Shown: positions 1 to 13,131, counted from the stretch's first letter. The stretch: 64,000 nt of DNA from Gnetum montanum (GCA_015680685.1 MNCI01005895.1:4443-68442); one strand, 5' to 3'. A program made the numbers and translations. Notes: generated by a model not told the origin, from the sequence alone.

Positions 1-560
1 TCTCCTTGACCCTTAAAGCCTTTTTATAGGGTCTAAGGTAGGTAGGGAAGTTACAAATTTAAAAAATATCTCACCTAACTTCTCTCCCAAGTAACTTGAC
101 CAACCAATTAGGAGGTTACTTGTTCAACAAGTTAGGTAAGTTACAAAATATCTTGGGTGGTTGTAACCACAAAAAAAGATAAAAATGCTACAATTGACAA
201 ATGTCCTTTGTAGTAGTTATAAAATGCAACCACTAAATTACATAGGAATACAAAATGATAGTTGCGACTTATACACATATATTCTCTTTAGTTTTCTTCC
301 AACCTTTCAAAATATTATATAAGGAAATTACAACTCCCAAGTAGTTTGGTCAATCAATTAGGAGGAATTTTTATGATAGGTTAGTTTTAAAACTTGGATG
401 GTTATAACCATTACCTAACTAAAAGTTGCAATTGACAAGTGCTTAGTTCGTGAATGTTATTGGATAAATATCTCATAAATTTTGTCTTTGCACATCATAT
501 TTGAGTACCGAATCATCGAGTTATATATTCAACCCATATAATCGGCCTAAAATTGATTTA
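1..560. repeat. LTR-like remnant at window start
   Basis: This AT-rich stretch has no coding signal. It shares short blocks, in the same order, with 2230-2490: a CTTTTTATA element near its left end, a run about replacing and keeping ground near GTTACAAATAT, then TTGACAAGTGT-like text. The phrase around CCAATTAGGAGG also occurs twice inside it (near 100 and 350). On the minus strand the CTTTTTATA block reads as a TATA box, as it does in the LTRs of element D, so a decayed LTR on the minus strand is the best guess. No partner ends or target duplication can be assigned. Confidence 0.3.
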
Positions 561-1640
561 TGGATGACCAAAGTTAAATCAGCGATATTTTTCTCAAGTT
601 AAATCTGCGATGTCGTGTGTGCGGTTAAACCAACCGCCCGATAACTCCTCCTGCACCAGGCCAAGTGCTGCAACTTCTCAGGCCGATGATGAAACGTCTG
701 ATCGAAGCCACGATGCAAGGCTGCTGAAGGGACGGCGAGGTCCATGCCCTGAGCGAAGGGCACGGCGTGGAAAAATGTTTTGGTCATTATGGTGCTAAAA
801 AAAAATGAAATCTGCGAACAGCCAGATGCGTCAATCTGCGTGTTCTTGGTTGGTTGCAGTGGAGCAAGTTGTGCTGGCGGTGAATGGCGGAGCGAAGTCC
901 CTGCTCATTTCTGAAGACGCGTTGCAAGCTTTGCGAATTTTGAACCATATGTTCTGGGCCTAGGGCTTCCTGCGTCCGTTGCACACATTTTTTTTAAGGA
1001 ACTGGTAAAACCGTCGGCGTCGCCAAGCTGAGTAAGGCCAATCCACTGCATCAGACCTGTCCGCGTTCCAGAGGTGCGGATCCTTTAAGCGCATTACTGA
1101 TACGGCACCCTTAAAGAAACGGCATTTTCCCTGCAGACATTTTTTAGCCTGTGCCCCCCCCTTTTTTTTTTGTTGCTACCGGTGCTCTTGGGGCGGCTCA
1201 GTACCGTCATTGTCGTGGTGAGCATAAAGAGGAAGTGGCCATGTCCATATTTTCATGTCTATTGTTTGCAGATTTGGTGTGGAAGATGCTGGTGTTGGTG
1301 CTGTAAAAGGAGTTTTGTGCAGCAAGTGTTTACCAAAATGTATATGGATTTTTAATGACGATTTTCTGCACTGACAATGCCACATAATCCTGCTTATTGA
1401 CCCATTGCATTCTCTGTTTTTTTATTCTTGCACAGTGCCGTTTTAGAGGCTCTTCTGGCTTCTTGTCCTTATAGATTTTTGGTTTTGTCTTCTTATATTT
1501 TTCCAAGGACAGCAATGGTTACAGAGAATGATATTTTTGATGGCAAAATGCTCCTTGAACAATCCTGTTTTCTGCCTTTCTACTACAGAGTAAAACATCT
1601 TGTTTGCAGAAATAAATTTCTTGCTTAACCTTGAAACCAT
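561..1640. other. CpG-retaining segment, no recognised gene
   Basis: Bases 590-1150 keep many CpG pairs, while most of the window has lost them. Several open frames of about 60 codons occur on both strands, including a 65-residue minus-strand frame at 787-984, but none matches a family I recognise. A C-then-T homopolymer run lies near 1155-1171. Base composition suggests less methylated, gene-near DNA or a younger insertion. It could be part of a decayed or non-coding host gene. No promoter or splice structure can be supported. Confidence 0.3.
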
Positions 1641-2229
1641 ATATTCTTGAATTACCCAGGAGAAATAACCTCAGATTGCTGTAAACCTTAGTGATCTAGG
1701 AAAGTAGAGCAACATACTTCTCAACATGGCTGTGTAAACTTGCTCCGGTATATACATATATTAAAAAAAATGCCTTCTGGTTACTCATTCTCCTTCTTTA
1801 AAACTGTAAATTTAATCACTTCTTCATAAAAGAATCTCAACTATTTAACCTGCTTCATGAAATGGCCAAATGTGCCAACAGATAGCCAATTATAATTTCA
1901 TACACAACCCAACCATTTCAACATTTACAATAGCAAACACATACTCATGTGTAGATCATTTCATAACTAGTGAGTCTATTTGGAGGTATCTAGGCCTTGG
2001 TGTTGCCCAAGACTAGCAAGTATCTAAGCCTTATTTGAAAAACACCTTTACATCCCATGATCCCAATCACAAGATTGGAGGTCCCTAACATTGGCAATTC
2101 CAAACAGTTACCAAAAGATACTATTTAAACCATTAGCTATGTAACTAAAACAAAATTGGAAGAAATGAAGTCATAGGATTAAAACAAAGTAGTTGAGTTG
2201 ATGTCTTTAGCAAGCCATGCTTTACAAGA
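1641..2229. other. AT-rich spacer, nothing recognised
   Basis: No open frame longer than background, no repeat family and no RNA gene is visible here. Confidence 0.4.
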
Positions 2230-2490
2230 AATCTCCAACAATTCTTCAAAGATGGTACTTCCCAAAAATCCCCCCTTAACTCTACACTTCAAGCCCTTTT
2301 TATAATGGTTTAGTTAATTATAATCATTATAAAATATTAAGGTAAGCTACAAATATCTAGGGAATTAATGCATAACCTCCATATGAAGTTGTAACTTTGA
2401 TAGGAAGTTATGATAAATTTATGCCATGATTTGACAAGTGTCATGTCAAATGCAAATATTAAGGAGATTTAATTGTGCTTCTATATAACC
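2230..2490. repeat. LTR-like remnant, second copy
   Basis: This segment resembles the first 200 bases of the window. The shared blocks are AAGCCCTTTTTATA near 2290, a stretch ending in GCTACAAATATCT, and TTGACAAGTGTC near 2435. The two copies have diverged a lot, so they are old or only related. They lie in the same orientation about 2.2 kb apart. They could be the two LTRs of a short element enclosing the CpG-retaining segment, or independent insertions. Confidence 0.3.
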
Positions 2491-2599
2491 TTCATGACGG
2501 AAATTTAACTTACACATGTATTGTTATTATTCAAGTTTATATTCTAACTTCATGCACACAATAATAATATATATAGTTTTATGTTCTAACCCAAACTTT

Positions 2600-3260
2600 A
2601 ATTTCCAAGATAAAATGGAATTATCTTCGGCTTTCTGTACACACGTAAGAATAAGGATTCATTGTTTGCCACGTGATGTACGCACAAGGGTTTGCAGTTC
2701 ATCACATTATTCTCCTTCCATTCTTAATGCTGATGATGTTCTAATATCTCACATCGATGTCGCTCCTGCGTCCAACGTCTTCAGGTTCATGGCCATGTTC
2801 ACGACTGCCGTTTGTCCCCCTGTTGTAAAACACCTGTCGCTGCCATTTGTTCACTGTGTTTTCGATGCCATTAATGCCATCCTTCATGCACTCCTAGCGT
2901 GAATCTACGCAGCAATGTCAATGGAACATTTGGAAGTGGAGGTAATCTTTACAAGGCGGCCAACTCCATCATCGTCATTCTTGATGTAGCTGGAAAGTAT
3001 GGCCATTGCAGCAATTGTGAAGAAACCCTAGCTTTGCTTGTGTAGGTGCCGTGGACGATTATTTGAAACTATGGCATTGCTTACTGGCAGATTCTTCTTC
3101 AAACATTTGCCAACCTTTGGCAGATCCGTGATGGGTTAGATTGTGGGATGCTGTTGAGAAACGTAGCGCCTAATTCCAAGCTGAGGCTCTGATGCTGTGT
3201 GAGCCAAGAAAATCCTTTAGATTCAGAGACGCTTATGGATTCCAGCAGTAGCCATTGCTA
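2600..3260 (-). pseudogene. Gene-like CpG-retaining segment, unassigned
   Basis: This stretch keeps CpG pairs and has more balanced composition than its flanks. On the minus strand a GCTAGGGTTTC block, common in plant 5' leaders, lies about 20 bases before an ATG near 3010. From there a frame opens MAILSSYIKNDDDG and runs about 33 codons to a stop; the same frame can be followed to about 2600 but crosses roughly six stops, no better than chance. A 128-codon plus-strand frame (2516-2902) overlaps it. I recognise neither product. It may be a decayed processed pseudogene or part of an intron-containing gene. Confidence 0.2.
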
Positions 3261-5165
3261 CTCAATCCACTATATCTAACTATAGCTGATTTTTTTTCTT
3301 TTTCCAATTTTCAATTTGGAACAGTGACCCAAAAATCGTTATCAGTAGACAACATTTCGAGTAAGGTTTTGGATTTTCTGTAAATGACGGTCATATGGGA
3401 ATGGCATTTTGCAGGACGATTCAAACAATTGGAACTGTGATATGCTTAATTTTCTCTGATGAATACATGTCATGATGCAATTTCTCAAGGTTTTGTTTCT
3501 TCTAATATTCGGCTTGATAATTTTTATGTGCCTCTTCTTTCTGGTCTGGTTGCTTTTCTTTTCTTTTCTTTTTCAATATTTGTTTGTTACTTTATGTTTC
3601 GTTTCCAGAGTTTCTACTCACATAATGTATAACTTTGTATGTTCCGTTTCCAGAGTTTCTACGTAGGCTCTCCCATTTTGAATTCGTGAATTCTCATTTC
3701 TTAACAATTCCTGCTGCTTCTACTCCCTACCCACAGGATTTAATCTTAGTTATTTTAACTTCTTTCTTTGTGTAGAATGACATATTTGTGCACTGCTTTG
3801 AACAATGACAACCATTTGGACAGCTCATAAACTAATTTTTGCATTCACAATTTTTTGAGCATTCAATCATATTATTGTTCTCCATCACATTTTTGAGAAA
3901 TCCTCATCAACACTAAATCCTTAATTTACATACGAAATACGAAATTGGCACTTGAGTTATTTGTTTGAAATTCCATAGGCATGGAATTTACCATTTCCAA
4001 ATGAAACTGAGTTTTACGTCAAACCAGACAATTAACAAAATTCCTAATGAAGTTTGCTCCATCAAATGGTTAAATATGACAACTTCATTTCTTCCCTACG
4101 TGAAGGTGGCACCATTACTACATGAATGAATTCTTCATTTGTAGGAATATCCTTACTAATAGGGATAGAAGTCCACATAATTACTAAGGCTTCAAAGTGA
4201 GTGAAGGAGGTCATTACTATATCATACAAGCTCAAGGAGGTATTCTTTTACTCTAAGGAGAGTTTCACATGCTCCATGGAATTGAGAAAGTCTTTGTCAT
4301 TATTCATTATTTTTTCATTTTTATTACCTTTAAGTTTCTTCATTCTACCTAGGATTTGAACCTCATGCTTTAGTGTTTACAGTTTGGCCTCCTTTCCCAT
4401 CTATTATTGTTTACAGTTCTCCCTAGGTTGAGTAGTTGAAGTGGTTTGAGCATTGAAGCTCATGGAGATAGTTGAAATAGATGTAGTCTTCGATGGACAA
4501 ACTTCCTTACATGCCTTCATTTACTTGTTATCTTTGGCCTTAGGCTTAGGGGCATGTTTCTTGCATTGCTTGGTTTGTGGTTTTTGTTACCACAAGAGGA
4601 TGTTAGTCAACATGTGTTGTAGGCCCAGCGGTAGTGGGAAGATGCACTCTAATGATGAATGATCATTTGAAAGATGTGAGTGATGGTATCCTTACAACAC
4701 AAGGAATCTTTTGAAACACCACTAAGAAAATTCATATTGCAATTTGTAACTTCCACCATCCAACTTGAGGTAACATTTTGTTGTAAATGTGAAATTTACA
4801 TCCTAAGAGTTGTAATCTTGCATACTTTAAATTTTTTGGGCTATAAAATGCTTCCTAAGTTGCAACTATTTGACTTCCCAAGTGGAAAAACCATTGCCAT
4901 GTCTATATTTCGGTTGGGGAAGGCTGAAAATGCCTTAGGGACCATCAAATTTGGCATTTTCATGTTTTTTTATGGTGGTATAGCCTCAACTACAGTAGAG
5001 CCACCTACACCTAGTGTTGGTGGTATTGGATTTTTATTTTTTAGCAACTCCCAATGTAGTTTCCACAAAATCCATTGTGTATGCGCCAAGGCTAGCATTC
5101 AAGTTGTTGTGTTTTCCACTTTTCCAATAATGGCTATTATAGTCACAACAATTCTTAGTAGTTAC
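3261..5165. other. Unassigned AT-rich region
   Basis: Frames of 64 to 193 codons occur here (for example 4680-5261, plus), but their composition is that of translated AT-rich DNA and I recognise no domain. A short direct repeat (CGTTTCCAGAGTTTCTAC) occurs at about 3600 and 3645. Near 4340-4400 the minus strand carries GGTTCAAATCC, a perfect RNA polymerase III B-box, but no convincing A-box lies at the right distance, so only a SINE fragment is possible. Confidence 0.35.
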
Positions 5166-7080
5166 AACATGACCAACATAGTCATCTTAGATCTTCAGCA
5201 ACATTCACATGGTCAGCATAGTCACCGCATTTCACAACAAATTCCAATAATGCCAGTGTAGCTCTCCAAGGCTAACATAGTTGAGGTGAAGCCAACATAG
5301 TCACATAAGTCTATTTACTATTCTTTTAGTATCCAGTGTGGTTTTGATGGTCCTTGGTTGTCAAAACATACCATAAATGATCAACTATTTTGGGGGATTA
5401 TGGCTTGCAACACCTACAAATAGCATCAATCTGTTAGCAATCCTAGCAAAAATTTGTAGCCTAAATTCAGCAAATTTAAAGCCTATAAAAGCGAAACTTG
5501 AACACAATATTTAGATTTGAAAGAAAATTTTTTGGCTATTCTAGAATATTTTTGCAACCATATCACCGTAGCAACCTTGAGCATCTTAAATTCATTTTAT
5601 CTCATTGCAAGACTACTAAGGTACTTGGCATCTATCTAAGCACTAGAGACTCTTAGCATAGTCCCATTGCTACAAAAGTAAAACACCATTATTCACAACA
5701 TTTATACCAAAAAGATAGATATCCAAGAAAAAACTAGCAAGTGACTTTCGATGATCAAGATTAGGGATTAGCTCGATCATGGAGTTTGACTATAGAATAC
5801 AACCTATCAACTCCAAAAAGCTTTATGATTTGTCCAAACAAGCTTCTTGTGCATTTGAGCACACAATCTATACTCCTTGAACTTTACAGTTTAAAATTTT
5901 TTGCTATTTTAATAAATTTTATCAATTCATTTGTAGTGTACATTTTATTCCAAGTTTAATTCTGTGTTTTTTTTTCTTGACAAATCTACAATTTTATTTT
6001 CTTCATTTACATTCTCTAACTCCTTGGGTGATTGACCAAACCATCTAGAGTAACTTGGATCATGTTTCTTAAAGGTCCTTGGGATCCAAGGTTAGGTACT
6101 TGTACCTAGGACTTTTGGTTCCTCCAGCAACTAAATTTTCCCATGTGCTATATAGTTTGTGGAGCTGAAAATAGGACCTCCCCCCAAATTCTTAGCCCAA
6201 AACCATTTTTCAAAAAAATTTGCAGAGATCTTTTCCAAAACCTTTTCAAACTAGTTTTCAAGACATGGTTCAAGCATTTTCCAAAATAAAGTCTTCTACA
6301 TTTTGAAATCTAAAACTTATGGGCATCTACCCATAAGATCAACGTTGGTATTCAAATTTCCACAACTAAATACTCAACATAGTTCTTGTGGATGATTTGG
6401 GTTTCTACATCATTTTCATAGTAGTTACTGGAATTTCTAAGGCCAACATAGTCAACACTTTAAATTGCAAAACCCAAATCCAGGATATCTTGAAAACCTA
6501 ATACAGGCCTCACTCAAACACCCAAATCCATCCACTATGAGATTTTGTGGAAAATCCTATGTAGTCATCCCCAAGACTCCAATGTAGTCATTGGGAAGAC
6601 CAAAATTCACATCTATATTCTAAAACTAGTGTATTTACTTTAGATGAAAAAAATTTTAGCTTGATTTTTTCAAGTAAAAAAACCATTTCCTACCACCTAC
6701 ACAAATGTAGTTCACTAGGCAATATGGTAACTTACTACACCTCCACATAAACTTGTTACTATGAAATTTGGGTTGGAAGGCTACTGTAGTCCTCTCAAAC
6801 ACCCCAACATAGTACTACAAAAACCAATATTTCACATTTACTTTTTCAAAATCTCTACTTTTTTCTTCGAAGGTTTCACCAATGTAGTCTAACTAAATAA
6901 GGCAATCTTTTCCTCTCCACAATCCAACATAGATCCTACTCATCAAACAATCATCATTGTTCATCCCAACACATCTACAACTTTTACATCTTTTTTCAAA
7001 GTGTAGTATACATCACTTCCATTAAAACCTTCACTATACTTGCAATTGTAGTTTCAACTACTTTTCCAGTTATAACCTCT
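5166..7080 (+). repeat. Probable 5' LTR or leader of element F
   Basis: The region precedes the F gag frame and is non-coding. The words CCAACATAGTC and CCAATGTAGTC recur roughly a dozen times (near 5173, 5213, 5265, 5289, 6430, 6560, 6580, 6785, 6805, 6875, 6930). The two forms differ only as the two deamination products of one CpG, so a CpG-containing motif was once repeated here, much as in the LTRs of D. No clean LTR ends were found, so boundaries are approximate and the split between LTR and leader is inferred. Confidence 0.35.
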
Positions 7081-7259
7081 CGCACCTTGGGTAATTCCAC
7101 TTACTAGAATCTTGATTTAAAAATTAATTATAAAATTTACTAAACAAATTTTAAATCAAATAAAAATGTCTTTCAGCCAATATATCATTTTACCCCTCAA
7201 CCTCATTGATATGGTATCTAACCAAGATGTTGTAAGGGTATACGACCCTAAAGATCCTA

Positions 7260-10210
7260 CTATGGATTAATGTAGATAATCACCTAGGCTAATAGCATAG
7301 AGCCCAGATTTTCTAGTCACTGATGAAAATTATTATAATTTCATTTATGCTAAGATCTAGGTAGTCTTTCTCATCCTATAGGTAGAGGGAGAATCCAAAT
7401 GTGAATATAAACTTATTCGACATAATGGAAAGAAATGCATTCCTTCCCCATACGACAAGATACCACTGTCTAACACCCATACACATATTTTATCTTATCT
7501 AATTGAGATGGATGAGCAAGATGGAACATTAGGCTCTAAGGATCATCATGAAGAACAATATGAGTTTGAGGTAGAGCATAAACTAGAAAACTTGTTAGGG
7601 ATCCTATTCTAACAATTAGCTTCCTAAGCCATTGTACCCACTTTGGTCTCTCCTACCTCCTCCATGAGGAAAGTTCCTCAACCTTCGTCACATGTTTATC
7701 CAACCATGATTGTGCTACTACCCATTATAGTAGTGCATCAGGCATAATCTGTGCTTTAAGCCACACTCATTTTCTCATCCATGTTGTTTGCCATACAACC
7801 ATGGTTAGCTTGGTCATCACTAATGGTTATCACCACCACTAGCCCCTTCTCCATGATAATGGATCCCATGGTGGGACTCCAAATAATACAAGGATCACAT
7901 ATACCATTTGTACCCTTTCTTCCCCAAGTACCTAATCCAACCTCCTTCTCACTATTTGGGCCCCCTACAACCATGATGACCTAGCCTCTCCCTTCTGTGT
8001 CACATCCTATCACAAGGCCATAGTCCTTCCAACTCTCACTGTAGCAATTTGTATAAATGCCACAACTTGCTAGGATGTCCCAACACCTAAATCAAGCATT
8101 TCAAATGGCCTAGGATCTTACAAAAGTGTTATGGAAGCTTAAGTCCTTCACAACATAGATAGTGAAGATCATGGATTTCTATCAGTATGACCTAATCAAT
8201 CCTACTATCCCACAAATAACTCTTCCTTCAAGCATCCCTATACCTTAATTTAATAAGTACAACAACAAAGGTAATCTTAATGCAAACCTTATTACATTTT
8301 TTTAATGTTTGTTGTTGCAAGCTTGGTAACATACTATAATGTAGACTTTCCCCATGTCCCTTACTACAAAAGTTCTAGATTGGTATCATGTGCTACCAAG
8401 AAGATCCATTTCTTGGCTTGAAGACTTAATTCTGCAATTCAGTAACCATTTCAAATATAACTTAAAACCTAACATGACTCTTCAACAACTATTTAATGCC
8501 AAGCAAGGACCCCTTAAACCTATACAAAAGTTTATACAACAATGGGATACCCTTCTAAATGAGATTCCAGAACCAATAGCCAAGACTCATCTTCTCACCA
8601 TATTCGAGAAGGTAGTTAATGACTTTATTAAGTCAGAATTTTACTATTTGGACCTATAGTCACTTAGCCAAGCATTTTCTCAAATCAAGAACATAGAGGA
8701 TGTCATTCAGGCCAATCATGACCCAACCTATGTAGCCTATAAAAATCAATATGCAAGAAGGAATAGCAATAAAACAAAGTAATAGCATATAATTGTGGTT
8801 GCAGTAACAAAAGAATCAAAATAAGTAAAGATGCAAGGGTTACCACCTCACAACACATCTTCATAATCCTCACAACTATTCACTTCCTATGCCCCAAATC
8901 AACCAAGACCAACTTTTGAGTGGAAGGATAGGTCTAAGTATAGAAGGTTTTCTAAGAAGCCCTCTAAGCTTTTAAAAAAGCTACTTAAAGGAAACTATAT
9001 ACAACATAAGAAACTATTTGAGGAAGCTCTTAAGAGGCATGATTATCTTTCTAACATACCTAGAGACTAAACGATGGCCACCAAAGATGATCTAAGGCTA
9101 CCAAAGCACTTTAGATTGGATAGGTTTTTTCACAATCATCAAATGGCTAGTCATGACCTCAATTTTTACCTAGCATTAAAGGATGACCTCTAGAAGATGA
9201 TAAACCACAAAGATATGGTGTTGAATGAGCCCAACTCTCCAATCACCAATAACAACATTTACACTATAGCCTCATTCATAGAAACAAAATGATCTGATCC
9301 TTCTAAAAAAATTTTGATCATTAGAGTACGACCATAGCCTCAAAAAAAATCCTAGAAATCCCTTCATCATATAGGTACCACCACCTCTAGCCCCTAAGAA
9401 GCTTATCATCATATGTGTTCCACCTTTAGTGGCATCAAATGCATAATCAAGACCATGAGTTACCAACCCTTCAAAGCCTAAGGAACCACTTGTTATCTAG
9501 GTTCCTCCACCTTCAACAAGAAGAAATATAACAACCTATGATCAAATCCGGCCTATAGTGGTCCACACCTCAAAGGTTAGTAAGAAACCATCATCACAAT
9601 GGCAACAAAAATTACCTATCACCAAATCAACAACTAAGACCACTAAATATGGTCAACAAAAAAAGTCTTCAAAGCTAACTAACTCACTAAGGTCTATACA
9701 AATACCAACTACATCCATGGACAAGGGGTATAAGGTACATACATTGAAACCTAGGCCACAAACTCTAGGAAGAATGGAGGAATTTGAAAGTACTAAGGCC
9801 AAAGGTTGCACACAAAGGGAAAGAATATCTTCAGAATAATAGAGCAAGCCCAATGGTCATTGGAATAAAAGAATACATCACCAAACCTTTATGAACTAGT
9901 CATGAATTCTCTGGCTCATAGAGATGCACTAGCTTAGATGTTAACCTCTATCCCTATGAATAAATACATGCCTGCCAATAAAGAATCAATTCACTCTATC
10001 ATCGAGCAAGCTTCACTTATGGAAAATAGGCATCAATCCATGCCCAAATTTCATGATAGGAAAGTGAATACTGACTCTTAAAATACAGTGATGCTCTCTA
10101 CTCCTCTCCTCATTACTATACATGTTGGTAAATACAAGGTCCATCATGTTCATGTGGATGATGGGATGATAACTAATGTTATATTTTTTTCCATTGTAGT
10201 AATGTCTCTA
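7260..10210 (+). pseudogene. Gag-protease pseudogene of element F
   Basis: The frame would encode the structural Gag and an aspartic protease. Near 7280-7480 the text YYNFIYAKI and CIPSPYDKIPLS matches D's YNYIYVKI and FVPSIYDIIPLS. The Gag core lies at about 8225-8700; its longest open piece (8354-8659, 101 codons) includes LDWYHVLPRRSISWLEDL and NDFIKSEFYYL, against D's LDWYRALPRNSISSLEDL and NDFVKSKLYYL. A linker at 9350-9530 has three or four PFII-x-VPP-like motifs. The protease signature VHVDDG, with a following N-V, is at 10148-10190. Tens of stops and frame changes interrupt it; no product is expected. Confidence 0.65.
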
Positions 10211-10690
10211 TTTCCAAATGATGTTGCTTCATAACGAAGATGGTGCCTCTTCATAACAAGTGCTATCATTATCATAAAAATATTAGAAAGACTATGTTGT
10301 AATTGAGACCTAGAAGGGTGCATTATAATAATAGATGTGTCTCTTGAGGTGACATTTGGGGATTTGACCTATGACATTTATACCCAAGCTTAGACATTGT
10401 GCTAGCATGGAGTGGTAGAGTCAGTAAAGATGAGTCATAAGTGCCTAGTGAACTAGGACAAAAAGTCGACTAGCCATCCATTCTACCTAGTTGTAGGCTT
10501 AACCATGGTGGCAATGTTGGATTGCCTCTAAGGGATAGATGTCAAAAAAAGAAAAATCCAAGGAATATTTTTAGAGCATGATCTAGATACTTTATTTCAC
10601 ATCAATAAAGCATTCTTTCCTCTTTTCTCTTTTCTTATGTACTTTTCATGTTATTTCCTTTATGCATAATTTTTAATGTTACATATATTT
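7260..10690 (+). mobile_element. Element F: decayed gag-protease gypsy element
   Basis: This is a plus-strand relative of element D. The Gag N-terminus, Gag core, motif-repeat linker and protease all align by eye with D, in the same order. Between the protease and 10690 I see no reverse transcriptase, RNase H or integrase motif. The last 500 bases (about 10200-10690) are repeated in diverged form at 25000-25560. Neither LTR can be delimited. Many stops and extensive transitions make it much older than D. Confidence 0.6.
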
Positions 10691-12150
10691 GATGTTTGGT
10701 ATATTATCATCTTATACATAATTAATAATATAATTTATATTTGACATTTTCCATGACATTCGGGAATAGAATGTCACAATGAAGAAGCTTGTCATTTTGA
10801 CATCTAGTTCACATGTGATCTTACCTTTGGATTTGTTAAGCTTGAAAGATTGCCATCATATGATAAGTGGAAGAGGAGAGAAGGACATGGTAAGGAAGTT
10901 GGTGGATCATGGGTTTTATACTAGAATCACCTAGGACTGCATGGCATCATATTTCTACTACTTAGAAATGTCATTAGTATGGATAAAAGTATAATCAAGA
11001 CAAAAGAAAGAGGTAAGGAAGAAGTTTGTCATTTTAGCATCTTATTCACATGTGATCTTACCCTTGGATTTATTAAGCATGAAAGACTAGTTTCATATGA
11101 TGAGAGAAAGAGGAGCAAAGGACATGATAAGGAAGCAAATGGATCATGTTGGGAACATATGAAAGAGGAGAAAAGCACACTAGGAGAATCTTAGCTATTC
11201 ACTAGGACCACCCAAGTCAGTAGCCCTCATGCCTAACTTTTTTTCATTTTTTATTTTTCTTTTTTATCTATATGAGAGATGTAAGGATAGGAAAGAACTT
11301 ACATCTTGGTTGTTTACTTGTGGTGCTGATGGCACTAATGGGGTCAAAAATAGCCACACTAACCAAAGTGACATTAGTAGTAGCTCAACCAGCTACATTA
11401 TCAACAATGCTACAATAAGACAAGGGTGAGGAGGAATGAAGATTGATGGAGAGGATTTTCTAGAGTAGAAAATAAGAGCTGGAAACAATCCTATGTAAAT
11501 CAACATGATGAAGGATCAATTATATGCAAGGAAAACTTGGTTGAGATGGCCTAAGTCTAATCATAGCACCCTTATATGCTATAAGGAATACAAGATACTA
11601 ACTAGGGTGCAAGGATGTTATAGTTTTATTATGCTAGGTAGTAAGGAAATAGTGATGTTGCATGCATGGAATGTAAGGATAAGGAAAGAAGTGTAGAATG
11701 CTAGATGCATGTAATACTATCAAGGCCAAGAGGACCATCATAATTGCTAGCACCTAAGGAACACTACACATAAGTAATGTGTATAATTTTTTATTTTTTA
11801 AAAAATTATCTATTATTTGAAGGACATAGTAGTAGTTATGCTACATTGCATGTTGTTAGTATACCACATTGGCCTCTATTGGTGTGCACAACCAGTGCAC
11901 AAAGCTAGCATGTAACCAATTCTAGCTATAGCTAACATGTGGGCATTGTCCCTTTTTTAATTAATTAATTACTAATTTTTTATTATTATCATTATTATAT
12001 ATTTTTTAAAAAAATAAAATAAAAAGGTATGCTAGGAAGAGAGGAGGATGAGGCATGATACTCTTACCATAGTATCAAGGCCCATGTCAACATCCAAGTA
12101 GAAGGTGGAAAAGACATGTCATATGAGTAAGACGCTAGGTAGGGTAGCAT
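10691..12150. repeat. Region with a diverged direct repeat
   Basis: A block of about 130 bases at 10785-10915 recurs at 11020-11150, sharing TCACATGTGATCTTACC and the following GGATTTGTTAAGC-like text. The rest is AT-rich, with ORFs of only 60-70 codons. It may be the 3' LTR of element F, since it directly follows F's 3' region, but no matching sequence was found upstream of F's gag. The block 11930-12025 is nearly pure A and T. Confidence 0.35.
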
Positions 12151-12228
12151 GGTAAAGTGCTAGAAGAAGGGAAAAATTGACTAAGTATTAGCAAGGGGAA
12201 GCTAAAATTTGACTAAGTGTTAGAAAAG

Positions 12229-13131
12229 TAATGAGAAGAAAGTATTCCATACATCCAACCATATGAATCAAAATTTTTGCACTAGAGATCAAGTTGAATT
12301 ACATGGACTTAGCTCCTAAGTATGCCTATAGATAAAGATCGTGACTTAAGAAAATGTGTGATCATTTTCTTCTTAACTCTCACTTGTGTAGGCTCATATG
12401 TATCATTAAGTCTAAGATAAGACATATGATATTTAATTATATTTTTATATGTATATTTATTTAGTCTATTTATGGGTGAGAAGATAAATGGTTGGTTATT
12501 AACTATTCTAACTATCTAATAGTTTCAAGGCTAGCTACCCTAACATAAGTATCAAAACCAACTTACTGTACACATCATGAACTCATATCAATACTATTAG
12601 GTTACCAAGTAATAATTTCTAGGCATATCAAATGGCCACTACTAAGATTACCAAGCATTAAACAATATACTGTAAGTGGTCATACTTATGTGTTCATTAG
12701 TAAATGCATTAACTAATTAGGAAAATAATATAAAGTGAATTGCTAACAAAGTGTAGGTAATAAATATTAATCTATTCCAAGTGCTACAATGAATGTCAAG
12801 AATCTCATATTTATTGCTAGTCACATCAATGTATTCAAGTACAAGATGCTTAAATAAAGATCCATACAATTTTTTGAGTTCATACTACGGGAACTTAGAA
12901 AATATTCTAACTCTAGGGAAAGAAAACTACAAGAGTTTGGCTACAATACTAATCTCAAGTGCCATAAATATGATGGGTACATGTATTTATATAGGCTTAA
13001 CTTGACACTACATTAACACATTTGTGTTGACACATGTATCCTTACATTAATGGTGCTATCTCAATGGGGCTACATTGATGGGGCTGCATCGACATATGCC
13101 CATCAATGCAGCTAGCCAACATGATGTATCA
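12229..13131 (-). mobile_element. Solo LTR of the B/C/E clade
   Basis: The segment aligns along its length with the LTRs of E and C. For example, 12840-12950 shares AATAAAGATCC and TACAAGAGTTTGGCTA with the E LTR at 50960-51070. Its sense (minus) 5' end TGATACATCATGTTGGCTA matches the start of the C LTR, and CCCATCAATGCA-like U3 repeats are those of C. A TATA box (TATATAAAT, minus) lies at about 12984-12993. No polypurine or primer-binding sequence adjoins it. The flanks AAAAG and AAAAT form an imperfect 5-bp target duplication, which supports a solo LTR left by recombination. Confidence 0.6.

Noticed and set aside
4680-5261. 193-codon plus-strand open frame
   Set aside because: It is the longest frame in the left part but shows no domain, its composition is that of translated AT-rich DNA, and it runs into the F repeat region.
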